A DNA stretch of 64,000 nucleotides from Polaribacter septentrionalilitoris (GTDB taxonomy: Bacteria > Bacteroidota > Bacteroidia > Flavobacteriales > Flavobacteriaceae). The translations under genes and the position numbers were made by a program. Under the pieces are notes generated by a model. It made no database searches. It saw only the letters and a list, made by a program, of their open reading frames with translations, and was not told the DNA's origin. The stretch is from contig NZ_VRMJ01000004.1 of NCBI RefSeq assembly GCF_009832745.1, positions 1 through 64,000 of the forward strand, given 5' to 3'. Shown here piece after piece: positions 16,920-25,692 of this stretch. Every line of letters starts with the position of its first letter. The first letter of the stretch is position 1.

Positions 16920-18110
16920 CTATGCAAAAATTTCAGAAATGGCATTGGTAAATGTTTTCATTTCATCTAAAGTACCAATACTAACTCTACACCAATTTTT
17001 ATCCCAAAATTTAAATGCTCTAACAGCAACATTTCTTCCGTAAATTTCTTTTAAAAATTTTTTTCCTGTCATTGGGATTTCGAAAATGACAAAATTGGTT
17101 TGAGAAGGTAAAAAAGAAAAATTATTTTCTTTTAAATACCCCATTGTATATTCTCTAGCTTCTGTAATTTTTGTTTTACAATCGTCTAAGAAATCTGTAT
17201 TTTCTAAACTAGTAGTTGCTGCAGCGATTGATGGACCAGTAATCCCCATTCCACCACGTGTAATTTCAGAAATGATGTCTAGTGTTTCTTTTTTACCAAT
17301 AACATAACCAATTCGTAAACCTGCCATTCCATGAATTTTAGAAAAAGTTCTGGCAACAATTACATTTTTACCTTCAGCTACTAAGGAATTCATGGAATCT
17401 TTAATTCCGTTTTTAGACAATTCAATGTAAGCTTCATCCACAAAAACAGGTACTTTTTCTGACACTCTGCTACAGAAATCTTTTAGTTTTTTTGCATCAG
17501 TAATTGATCCTGTTGGATTGTTAGGATTACAGATGTAGACTAATTTTGTGTTTTCATCAATACCTGCTTCCATAGCATCTAGGTCGTGCTGTGAATCGTC
17601 TAATAATTTGTAAGATTTCCAGTTTCCACCAACAGATTTAGCGACAACAATTAAAGACATATAACTTGGGTCTGCACTCACAACATTACCCCCATTTTGG
17701 AAGAATACCATTGCTACTTTTTCTAACAAATCTGATGAACCAGGACCCATTAAAATCTGATTGGGATTGATGCCTTCATTTTTGGCAATCTTTTCTTTTA
17801 AGTTGTTTAGTGTTTTCCAAGAATATCTATTTCCAGAAAAGACTTCTTTTTGAAAAGCTTTTGCTGATTTTGGTGGTGGTCCATAAGGATTTTCGTTAGC
17901 TCTTAAAATAGTAAGTGGAGTTTCTTCTTTTAAAAGTGGAGGAGTATACTCATTGAAATAATTATTTGAATTGTATAAAAAAGTACGATTCTCTTTTTGA
18001 GCAGTGAGAACATTAGCACTCCAAATTTCATGAGGAACAAGTGCCATAGCACCTAAAGTTAGTGTTCCTTTTTTTAACCATTCGCGTCTGCTTAAATTTG
18101 TTGATTTCAT
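16920..18110 (-). CDS. Tat-exported class I/II aminotransferase (HisC-like)
   Basis: The 396-residue PLP enzyme resembles histidinol-phosphate aminotransferase: ANENPYGPPP (about 69-78), ILMGPGSSDLLEKV, YICNPNNPTGS, VFVDEAYIEL, and the PLP lysine in ARTFSKIHGMAGLRIGY (Lys near 253). It carries an N-terminal twin-arginine signal (LSRREWLKKGTLTLGAMAL), so it is predicted to be exported folded with its cofactor. No his genes are near, and its partner is an AEC permease. A periplasmic amino-acid or phosphonate-type role is possible; the substrate is unknown. Confidence 0.87.
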   Translation of the reverse strand: MKSTNLSRREWLKKGTLTLGAMALVPHEIWSANVLTAQKENRTFLYNSNNYFNEYTPPLLKEETPLTILRANENPYGPPPKSAKAFQKEVFSGNRYSWKTLNNLKEKIAKNEGINPNQILMGPGSSDLLEKVAMVFFQNGGNVVSADPSYMSLIVVAKSVGGNWKSYKLLDDSQHDLDAMEAGIDENTKLVYICNPNNPTGSITDAKKLKDFCSRVSEKVPVFVDEAYIELSKNGIKDSMNSLVAEGKNVIVARTFSKIHGMAGLRIGYVIGKKETLDIISEITRGGMGITGPSIAAATTSLENTDFLDDCKTKITEAREYTMGYLKENNFSFLPSQTNFVIFEIPMTGKKFLKEIYGRNVAVRAFKFWDKNWCRVSIGTLDEMKTFTNAISEIFA

Positions 18111-18175
18111 TAGTTGGTAGTGTTAAGATTTTACATCAACTAAGTTATAAAACAATTTGTTTTTTGAAGTATAGA

Positions 18176-18217
18176 TTTTTCAATAAAAATCATAAATATT
18201 TAGGTTTTATTGAAAAA
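18176..18217. repeat. 13-bp perfect inverted repeat upstream of the aminotransferase
   Basis: TTTTTCAATAAAA (18176-18188) and TTTTATTGAAAAA (18205-18217) are exact complements around a 16-nt spacer. They lie between the comM stop and the aminotransferase start. This could be an AT-rich terminator of comM or an operator. Confidence 0.6.
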
Positions 18218-18291
18218 TAACTTTTAAATATGATTAATTGATATTTATATTTTATTATAAATAAGGTTTTAGTGATAATTATGCAATTCAG

Positions 18292-19827
18292 TTAACCCAA
18301 CCAACCATCACGATCTAAACTTCTGTATTGAATAGCTTCTGCAATATGATCTGGAGAAATATCTGAGGTATTAGCCAAATCTGCAATTGTTCTAGAAACT
18401 TTTAAAATTCGATCATAAGCTCTTGCAGAAAGATTGAGTTTTTCCATCGCAGTTTTTAAAAGTGATAGACTTTCTGGTGATAATTTACAGAATTCACGAA
18501 TCTGCTTTACACTCATTTGTGCATTGTAATGAATGTTTTCAAAGTCCTTAAAACGTTCTGATTGTAATTCTCTAGCAGCAGTTACACGTTTTCTAATTTC
18601 TACTGATGATTCTCCTTTTCGTTCTTCTGATAATTTTTCGAAAGGTACAGGAGTCACTTCTATATGAATATCAATTCTATCTAATAATGGTCCAGAAATC
18701 TTGCTTAAATAACGTTGCATTTCTTGTGGTGATGAGGTCATTGGAGAATTTGGATCATTAAAAAAACCAGAAGGACTTGGATTCATACTCGCAACCAACA
18801 TAAACGATGATGGATAAGTAACCGTAAATTTTGCTCTAGAAATGGTAACTTCTCTATCTTCTAAAGGTTGACGCATTACTTCTAAAACTTCTCTTTTAAA
18901 TTCTGGTAATTCGTCTAGAAACAAAACCCCATTGTGTGATAATGAAATTTCTCCTGGTCTTGGATATTGTCCTCCACCAACAAGAGCAACATTTGATATG
19001 GTATGATGAGGACTTCTAAATGGACGCGCATATAACAACCCTTCATTTTTAGTTTTTCCAACCACAGAATGAATTTTTGTTGTTTCTAAAGCTTCATGAA
19101 GCGTCATTGGTGGAAGTATAGAAGGTAATCTTTTGGCTAACATTGTTTTTCCAGATCCTGGAGGACCAATGAGAATAATATTATGACCACCAGCAGCTGC
19201 AATTTCCATACAACGTTTTATAGATTCTTGACCCTTCACATCAGAAAAATCAAATTCAGGGAAGTCTATATTCTTATAAAATTCTGCTCTTGTATCTACT
19301 ATTGTATGTACAATTTTTTCATCATCATTAAAATGATTGATGACTTCTAAAATATTATCAACACCTAACACTTCTAAGTTATCTACAATAGCAGCTTCCT
19401 TGGCATTTTCTTTAGGCAGAATAAAATGTTTAAAACCTTCTTCTCTCGCTTTTATAGCAATAGGCAAAGCACCTTTTATAGGTTGCAAACTTCCGTCTAA
19501 AGAAAGTTCTCCCATAATAATATAATCCTGAATATGATTTGATTCTATTTGATTTGAGGCTGCTAAAATTCCCATAGCCAAAGTCAAATCATAAGCAGCA
19601 CCTTCTTTTCTGATGTCAGCAGGTGCCATGTTAATGATAATCTTTTTACCAGGAAGTTTGTAATTATTATTGTTTAATGCAGCAGAGATTCTATAAGAAC
19701 TTTCGCTCACGGCTTTATCTGGTAAGCCCACTAAATGGTAACCAATTCCTTTATCAATATTTACTTCAACTGTAATCGTGGTTGCCTCAATGCCAAAGAC
19801 GGCAGAACCATAAACTTTAACAAGCAT
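18292..19827 (-). CDS. comM: YifB/ComM-family AAA ATPase (Mg-chelatase-like)
   Basis: The 511-residue protein has an N-terminal Lon-protease-like fold (about 1-170), an AAA+ core with Walker A IGPPGSGKTMLAKRLP (about 217-232) and Walker B GVLFLDELPEF, and the C-terminal Mg_chelatase_C domain ending in IAEAIQYRSLDR. ComM is a hexameric helicase that drives branch migration during natural transformation. The window also encodes DprA, 18 kb away. The start codon lies in the 3' arm of a long hairpin that follows ppc. Confidence 0.93.
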   Translation of the reverse strand: MLVKVYGSAVFGIEATTITVEVNIDKGIGYHLVGLPDKAVSESSYRISAALNNNNYKLPGKKIIINMAPADIRKEGAAYDLTLAMGILAASNQIESNHIQDYIIMGELSLDGSLQPIKGALPIAIKAREEGFKHFILPKENAKEAAIVDNLEVLGVDNILEVINHFNDDEKIVHTIVDTRAEFYKNIDFPEFDFSDVKGQESIKRCMEIAAAGGHNIILIGPPGSGKTMLAKRLPSILPPMTLHEALETTKIHSVVGKTKNEGLLYARPFRSPHHTISNVALVGGGQYPRPGEISLSHNGVLFLDELPEFKREVLEVMRQPLEDREVTISRAKFTVTYPSSFMLVASMNPSPSGFFNDPNSPMTSSPQEMQRYLSKISGPLLDRIDIHIEVTPVPFEKLSEERKGESSVEIRKRVTAARELQSERFKDFENIHYNAQMSVKQIREFCKLSPESLSLLKTAMEKLNLSARAYDRILKVSRTIADLANTSDISPDHIAEAIQYRSLDRDGWLG

Positions 19828-19863
19828 TCTTTTTTCTTTAAAAGTAAAGAAAAAAAGAATGCT
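19823..19863 (-). promoter_or_regulatory. Long hairpin covering the comM start codon
   Basis: Arms 19823-19840 and 19845-19863 pair over 18 bp with one bulged A and an AAAG loop. Read leftward, the second arm includes the comM ATG (19825-19827). There is no U-tract after the stem, so it is not a standard terminator, although the arms themselves are U- and A-rich. Confidence 0.65.
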
Positions 19864-19877
19864 ATTAAAATTTTATT

Positions 19878-22457
19878 TTAAGCAGAATTTCTACTTGCAT
19901 TAATATTACCAAATAAAGAACGCATTACCATTTTTTCATAAACTTCTATCTCAGATATTGGTGCATCAGACTTTTGAAGTTCTTGAATCTTCTTTAATGC
20001 ATATTGCTGGATGGTTAACAACGGCAGTACAATTTGTTCTCTAATTTCTATAGATGCTTTTCCAACAGGGAAGTTTTCCATCAATTCTGCATGACCTGTT
20101 AATTTTAAAAGCAATCTTTTGGTTGTTTTATATTCTTCGTATATGAGTTTCCAAAATTCACCATATTCCTCATCATCCGCCATATAAGCTGTTAAGCCAA
20201 AGAAAGATTTGGTTAAACTCATTACACTGTTTTCTAACAATGTTCTTAAGAAATCTGATGCATTGTAGAATTCTACAATTTCATCAAATCTACCTGCTTC
20301 TTCATATTTTTTTAGCGCAGTTCCTACTCCGTAAAAACCAGGAACATTTTGTTTTAATTGACTCCAACTACCAACAAAAGGAATTGCTCTTAATTGAGAA
20401 AAATCTAAAGTATCAGAATTAGAACGTTTACTTGGTCTACTACCAATATTGGTTTTAGCATAATATTTTAGCGTACTCATTTTTTCTAAATACGACAAAA
20501 ATTTAGGATGTTTTTTAAAGTCAACATAGGCTTGATAACTGGTGTTAGCCATATCGTCCATTAACTTTCTGTGTTCTTCATTCAGCTGGTCTTTATTAAA
20601 AATATCATTTTTAATACCAGAACTTAACAGTTGTTCTAAATTGTATTGAGATGATTGTACAGTACCAAAGTTAGAGCTAATTGTTTGTCCTTGAATAGTT
20701 AATTGAATTTCTTTGTCTTCTATAGTAGGACCTAAAGAAGCATAAAATTGATGTGTTTTTCCACCTCCACGTGCTGGTGGTCCTCCACGTCCGTCAAAGA
20801 AAATTACTTCGATATCAAATTCTCTAGAAACTCTGGTTAATGCCTCTTTTGCTTTGAAAATTCCCCAGTTTGCCATTAAATACCCACCATCTTTAGTTCC
20901 ATCAGAAAAACCACACATTATAGTTTGTTTGTTTTTTCTCTTTGCTAAATGATGTCTGTAAACTCTGTTAGAATACAAAGTACGCATCACTTCCTCTGCA
21001 TTTTGTAAATCTTCAACAGTTTCAAAAAGAGGAATTACATCTACTGGTAACTCGTTTTCGAATCCACAAAGATTTAACATTGCAAAAGTCTCCATAACAT
21101 TTAACGCAGTTTGGTTGTTACTAATAATGTAACGGTTTGCACCACGTTCTCCATTTCTTTGTTGTATGGTTTTTAAGGCATAAATAGACTCAATAGTTTT
21201 TACTGAAATCTCATCAGTTAAAATATTTGGATCAATACTGCCTTTTACTACAGATAATACTTTAATCTGATCTTCTTCTGTAAGATTTAAATAATTTTCT
21301 GGGAAAGTAGTATCTCCTTTAGCTTGTAAATCTTTTACAATCTGTACAAAAGCTTTGTGATGAACTCTACTGTCTTGTCTAATATCTAAAGATGCAAAAT
21401 GGAAACCAAAAATTCTTACTTTATTAATAAAATCGTTGAGTTCTTCTACAAATAAAGATTGATGTTCTTTAACAATAATTTCTCTTGCAGCATATAATTC
21501 TTCTAACAATATCTTTTGAGAGAAATTTACTTTTGTATAACTTCTAACAACGTGCTTGTATAATCTTTTTTCTATTCTTGCTAAAATTTCTTGAACCCCA
21601 TCAAAAGTAAAACGTCTTTTTAAACGCCTCACATCTCTGTAATAATTTCTTAAAATAGTTTGACGTAGTCTTTCAGCAACATTTAACGTAATTTCTGTGG
21701 TTACAAATGGGTTTCCATCTCTGTCTCCACCTGGCCAAAATCCTAAATCGATAATTTCATTATCAATAGGTTTACCATCGTAAATATGATGTTGAATATA
21801 GTTGTAAATTTTTGGAACAGAATGATAAAAAACATGCTCTAAATACCAAACTAAACTTACAGCCTCATCAAATGGGCTTGGTTTTGCTTTTTTATAAAAT
21901 GGTGTTTTGCCCAATTGAGCTAATAACTTTTGAATTAAAAGTAAATCATCATTTTGAATGGCTTTGTCTAAGTCTGTAATAATTCCTAAAACACTACCAG
22001 GATAAAATTGTGTTGGGTGCGCAGTTAATACAATACGAACTTTAAAATCTTCTAAATAAGCTTTTAATTCATTTTTTTTATTACTCAAAGTTGCAGATTC
22101 TTTAGAGCTTCTTAAAGTACCAAAACCATCCATATTATTAACAATAGGGAAAGCTGCATCTTCGATAGCATCAAACAAAACTACTTGACGTTCTATAAAT
22201 TGTATAAAACGAAACAATAGATCTGTCTTTTCTTTTTCTGATGGATTTTCTTGATATTTTTTAAAGAAATGCTCTACAATTTCTGTAGGATTTTTTTCTA
22301 AGTCAAAACCTTTTTCACAAACTTTATGCAATAATGGTAATAAAACACCTGTATCATCTATAGTGTCAAAAGGAAGTGTGGTAAAAATACTATTGTAGAT
22401 TTGATATTTAGAAAGTACATTTTCATTAAATCTATCTAATTTCGGTAAATTGCTCAT
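19878..22457 (-). CDS. ppc: Phosphoenolpyruvate carboxylase
   Basis: The 859-residue protein has all key motifs: the catalytic histidine in VLTAHPTQFYPGS (about 144-156), GFWPGGDRDGNPFVT, FHFASLDIRQDSRVH, GFSDGTKDGGYLMANW, FFDGRGGPPARGGG and GSRPSKR near residue 680. It carboxylates phosphoenolpyruvate to oxaloacetate, refilling the TCA cycle. The length fits bacterial PEPC with some N-terminal variation. The gene stands alone with its own upstream gap, and comM follows after 50 nt. Confidence 0.97.
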   Translation of the reverse strand: MSNLPKLDRFNENVLSKYQIYNSIFTTLPFDTIDDTGVLLPLLHKVCEKGFDLEKNPTEIVEHFFKKYQENPSEKEKTDLLFRFIQFIERQVVLFDAIEDAAFPIVNNMDGFGTLRSSKESATLSNKKNELKAYLEDFKVRIVLTAHPTQFYPGSVLGIITDLDKAIQNDDLLLIQKLLAQLGKTPFYKKAKPSPFDEAVSLVWYLEHVFYHSVPKIYNYIQHHIYDGKPIDNEIIDLGFWPGGDRDGNPFVTTEITLNVAERLRQTILRNYYRDVRRLKRRFTFDGVQEILARIEKRLYKHVVRSYTKVNFSQKILLEELYAAREIIVKEHQSLFVEELNDFINKVRIFGFHFASLDIRQDSRVHHKAFVQIVKDLQAKGDTTFPENYLNLTEEDQIKVLSVVKGSIDPNILTDEISVKTIESIYALKTIQQRNGERGANRYIISNNQTALNVMETFAMLNLCGFENELPVDVIPLFETVEDLQNAEEVMRTLYSNRVYRHHLAKRKNKQTIMCGFSDGTKDGGYLMANWGIFKAKEALTRVSREFDIEVIFFDGRGGPPARGGGKTHQFYASLGPTIEDKEIQLTIQGQTISSNFGTVQSSQYNLEQLLSSGIKNDIFNKDQLNEEHRKLMDDMANTSYQAYVDFKKHPKFLSYLEKMSTLKYYAKTNIGSRPSKRSNSDTLDFSQLRAIPFVGSWSQLKQNVPGFYGVGTALKKYEEAGRFDEIVEFYNASDFLRTLLENSVMSLTKSFFGLTAYMADDEEYGEFWKLIYEEYKTTKRLLLKLTGHAELMENFPVGKASIEIREQIVLPLLTIQQYALKKIQELQKSDAPISEIEVYEKMVMRSLFGNINASRNSA

Positions 22458-22622
22458 AATCGATTGATTTTACGAAATAAAATTACAAAAAACGAAAATC
22501 ATAGAACCTACCTTTTTAAGAATAATCACTTAATTATTTACGAAAACGATATAAATTATGTTCTTTTTTTTAGAAAAGTTTAATTTCTGATTCGATTTGT
22601 TGATTTTGTAATTTTTTAAACT

Positions 22623-22656
22623 AAAAAACCTCTTGTTTTTAGACAGGAGGTTTTTT
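22623..22656 (-). terminator. Intrinsic terminator of the TlpA-like operon
   Basis: The stem AAAAAACCTC/GAGGTTTTTT (22623-22632 and 22647-22656) lies 18 nt past the stop, with a U-run formed by the distal arm. Confidence 0.8.
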
Positions 22657-22673
22657 CTTCTAACTAATTTAGT

Positions 22674-24050
22674 TTATAAATTTAACGACTTTAATGTCTC
22701 TACCAATTTTTTATTTGATGGTCTAGGAGCATTAGCGTTTACAATATTTCCTTGTGGATCAATTAAAATAAAACGCGGAATTCCTTTTATCATATAATTT
22801 TGTATAAATTGAGATTGCCAATTGTTATCTGCAAATAATTGCATACCACCTAAACCTCTATCAACAATCATTTTCTTCCACTTTTCATGATCTTTTTCTC
22901 TATCTATAGAAATACTTACAAATTCAATATTTTTACCATGAAATTGTTCTTCAACCTTTTTTAATGAAGGAATTTCAGCAATACAAGGACCACACCAAGT
23001 AGCCCAAACATCAATATAAGTATACTTTCCATTTAAGTCTTTAGAAGAAGTTTTTCCACCTGCATAATTTTCATAATCTTTAAATTCTGGTGATGGGTTT
23101 CCTTGTGCTAATGCTTTAATTTTTTGGTAATCTTTTTCTATTTTACTATTGTTTGTTGCATCATTAGAATATTTCGAAAAAATACCATAATAATCTTCTA
23201 GATTTTCTGTGTATGTGATTCCGTATTTTGCATCATCAAACAATAATTTATTTCTAATCAGATCATTTTTTACGTTGGCAATTGCTTTTAAATACGCAAT
23301 ATCACCTGCTATAGAATCCTTTTTAATCAATTCTTGAGACTGATTTCTTAATATTGAGCTTACCACATTTCTATATTCTTGTGAAAAAAGAAAATCATTT
23401 TCATTTTCAATATCAACATCTTTTAGTTCTGTTAAAAAACTTTTAGAAACTTTAAAATTTCTATCCTTTAAGTAATATCCATGGTAAGATTGATATCTGC
23501 TCAAAGTAGATAAATATTGATAATTGATGTTTTTGATTTCATTAGTTGCAAACTCTTCTTGAATTCCATCTGTTTTAGATAACAAATCTTCTTGAGCTGT
23601 TTTTATTTTTAAAAGGTGTGCTTTAAAGTCACTTTCATTTTTTAAAAATAACTCCTTTCTGTCTCCAGTTAATTCTTTAGAAAGTTTTGCTTTTTCTATG
23701 ATGTATTCGTTAACAGTACTAACACTTCCAGCCATCTGTAAGGTAGCATCTTTTTGTGCTGCATTATAATTTACAATTAGTTCTTCACCTTTAGGTAGAT
23801 AAAATTCAACAGAATTTCTGTCTTGTCTAAGAAAATAGAAATCAGAATCCATTCTTAAGGTGTCTTTAAAACTTCCGTCTTCATTTATGGAGACCTCAAT
23901 TTTATGATCAGAATTAAAACTACTGTAAACTGTAATTTTATCAGATTTTGAATTGGTTATTTTTCCTGAAATTATAGCGTAATCTACTGAAGCTTCTGGT
24001 GTACACGAAATTATGGTTGCAATGATTAAAAAGAATATATGTTTTTTCAT
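22674..24050 (-). CDS. TlpA-type thioredoxin lipoprotein with DUF4369-like domain
   Basis: The 458-residue protein begins with a lipoprotein signal (MKKHIFFLIIATIISC, lipobox Cys16). An N-terminal beta domain (about 25-125) resembles DUF4369; the middle is helical. A C-terminal redoxin domain holds WATWCGPCIAEIPSL (C-x-x-C near 352-355) and the cis-proline KGIPRFILID. It is likely a periplasm-facing disulfide reductase anchored to a membrane. It is the last gene of the run pabB, small gene, tilS, although no link to those functions is obvious. Confidence 0.88.
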   Translation of the reverse strand: MKKHIFFLIIATIISCTPEASVDYAIISGKITNSKSDKITVYSSFNSDHKIEVSINEDGSFKDTLRMDSDFYFLRQDRNSVEFYLPKGEELIVNYNAAQKDATLQMAGSVSTVNEYIIEKAKLSKELTGDRKELFLKNESDFKAHLLKIKTAQEDLLSKTDGIQEEFATNEIKNINYQYLSTLSRYQSYHGYYLKDRNFKVSKSFLTELKDVDIENENDFLFSQEYRNVVSSILRNQSQELIKKDSIAGDIAYLKAIANVKNDLIRNKLLFDDAKYGITYTENLEDYYGIFSKYSNDATNNSKIEKDYQKIKALAQGNPSPEFKDYENYAGGKTSSKDLNGKYTYIDVWATWCGPCIAEIPSLKKVEEQFHGKNIEFVSISIDREKDHEKWKKMIVDRGLGGMQLFADNNWQSQFIQNYMIKGIPRFILIDPQGNIVNANAPRPSNKKLVETLKSLNL

Positions 24051-24100
24051 AGTAAGTGGAGATTTTTCTATTTTTTTGTAAGGTACAAAACCTTTTTGAA

Positions 24101-25429
24101 TTAGATAACCAGAGAGATTTTTAAAACTGAATTGGATTCTTTTTTGGTTATAAAACGATTGTCAGAACGATGTCCTATAATCCAAATGATAGAATCGTTA
24201 TTATTACACAATAGCCAAGTGTTTTGCTTATCGATTAAAGAAAGTTTTTCGTCTTTAAAATATTTGCTAATTTTCTTTTTTCCCTGCATTCCTGATGGAT
24301 AAAAAACATCTCCATTTTGCCATTTTCTTAGTTTTAATGGAAATTCTAATTCGTTTTTATCTAAAAAAATAATTTCTTTAGAATGTAAAGATGGATTTTT
24401 TACAGTTTCAAACTTGAGATGAATAGGACTTGTAATTTCAGTGGTATTTTCTACAATTTCAACTATTGTTTCTTGTTCAGTTGAAAAGCCCTTTTTTGTA
24501 AGAATTAAAAAATTTCTATCCTTTAATAAAACGTGAGTTTTAGAAAATACTTGTTTGCCAGATTGTGCAGAAAGTAAGTTGTATACATCATTCCATTCTG
24601 TAAAATTATAATCTTTAAAAAACTGATACAGATATGCTTTTGGATTAGACAATTGATTAATTTTATCAATATTTAATTTTGTCATTTCAAGTGAAGTCGA
24701 GAAATCTTTTTGAATAATTTCTTTAGAAACTTTCTGGATTCTATCCTCAATAATTTGCTGACTTTCTTTTAAGTGATTTGTAGTTTTAGCAAAAGTTTCT
24801 AAAACACTTGGGTTAATTTCTTTTAAAACAGGAACTACCTGATGTCTAATTTTATTTCTAATATATTTGGTAGACGCATTGCTTTGATCTTCTCTCCATT
24901 TGATATCATTTTCTTTGGCAAAATCAATAATTTCATTTCGAGAAAAGGGGATAAGAGGTCTAAGAATATTCCCATTAGTTTCAGGAATTCCAGTCAAACC
25001 ATCCAATCCAGTTCCACGAGTTAAATTGATTAAAAAAGTTTCTAAATTATCGTCAGCATGATGAGCAGTTAATACATACTCAAATTGATGTTTATTTACT
25101 AATGATTCAAACCAATTGTATCGTAGTTTTCTTGCAGCAATTTGTGTAGAAAGTTTATTTTTTTGAGCAAATTTGTTAGTTTCAAATTGTCTAGTAAACG
25201 TTTTTATATTGAGTTTTTCTCCAAGTTTTAAAACAAAGTTCTCATCTAAATCACTCTCTTTTTTACGTAATTTAAAATTACAATGAGCCAAAGAAATATT
25301 AAAATTTAAAATTGATAAAAGATGTGTTAAAACGACAGAATCAACTCCTCCAGAAATGGCAATCAATAGTTTTTTATCCTTTAGAAAAGGAAATTTTGTG
25401 TTGATGTGATTTGAGAATTTTTGCTGCAT
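24101..25429 (-). CDS. tilS: tRNA(Ile) lysidine synthetase
   Basis: The 442-residue protein carries the PP-loop AISGGVDSVVLTHLL (about 24-38), AHCNFKLR, LTAHHADDNLETFL, RPLIPFSRNEI, and a C-terminal TilS domain (KKISKYFKDEKL). It converts C34 of the AUA-reading tRNA to lysidine, an essential step. Residues about 241-249 (DFSTSLEMT) are encoded by a copy of interspersed repeat A at 24680-24707, in the linker after the catalytic domain. It follows the 79-residue gene by 22 nt in the pabB operon. Confidence 0.95.
   Translation of the reverse strand: MQQKFSNHINTKFPFLKDKKLLIAISGGVDSVVLTHLLSILNFNISLAHCNFKLRKKESDLDENFVLKLGEKLNIKTFTRQFETNKFAQKNKLSTQIAARKLRYNWFESLVNKHQFEYVLTAHHADDNLETFLINLTRGTGLDGLTGIPETNGNILRPLIPFSRNEIIDFAKENDIKWREDQSNASTKYIRNKIRHQVVPVLKEINPSVLETFAKTTNHLKESQQIIEDRIQKVSKEIIQKDFSTSLEMTKLNIDKINQLSNPKAYLYQFFKDYNFTEWNDVYNLLSAQSGKQVFSKTHVLLKDRNFLILTKKGFSTEQETIVEIVENTTEITSPIHLKFETVKNPSLHSKEIIFLDKNELEFPLKLRKWQNGDVFYPSGMQGKKKISKYFKDEKLSLIDKQNTWLLCNNNDSIIWIIGHRSDNRFITKKESNSVLKISLVI
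24680..24707 (+). repeat. Interspersed repeat A inside tilS
   Basis: On the plus strand TGTCATTTCAAGTGAAGTCG followed by AGAAATCT matches both arms of the intergenic copy at 14060-14088. On the coding strand it is read in frame as DFSTSLEMT. The repeat is itself an imperfect inverted repeat. Confidence 0.7.
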
Positions 25430-25451
25430 TTACCCCTCAAAAATACCATTT

Positions 25452-25691
25452 TTATTTTTGAGATTTTAACCAAATACGAATCTCTTTTTTTAACGAAACT
25501 TCTGGCTTTGGTAGTGGAATAGTTTTTCCAAATTGCTTGCTTCTATTAAACTTAGAAAATGTAGTTTTTAGTTGTTTCCATTCTTCTGGATATAATTTAA
25601 TAAAAGCACTAAACATAGTCTGTTCAGTTACTTTTTCTTGTAAAGTTTCTAACGTTTTTTCAAAGAGTTCTTCTTGATTGATAATCATCAT
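25452..25691 (-). CDS. Small conserved-looking hypothetical protein between pabB and tilS
   Basis: The 79-residue protein starts MMIINQEELFEKTLETLQEK and is helical and charged, with a central FSAFIKLYPEEWKQLKTTFSKF. No signal peptide or membrane helix is visible. It begins 1 nt after the pabB stop and ends 22 nt before tilS, so it is translated as part of that operon. Either of two adjacent ATG codons could start it. I do not recognise the family; its fixed place in the operon is the best argument that it is real. Confidence 0.7.
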   Translation of the reverse strand: MMIINQEELFEKTLETLQEKVTEQTMFSAFIKLYPEEWKQLKTTFSKFNRSKQFGKTIPLPKPEVSLKKEIRIWLKSQK

Positions 25692-25692
25692 T

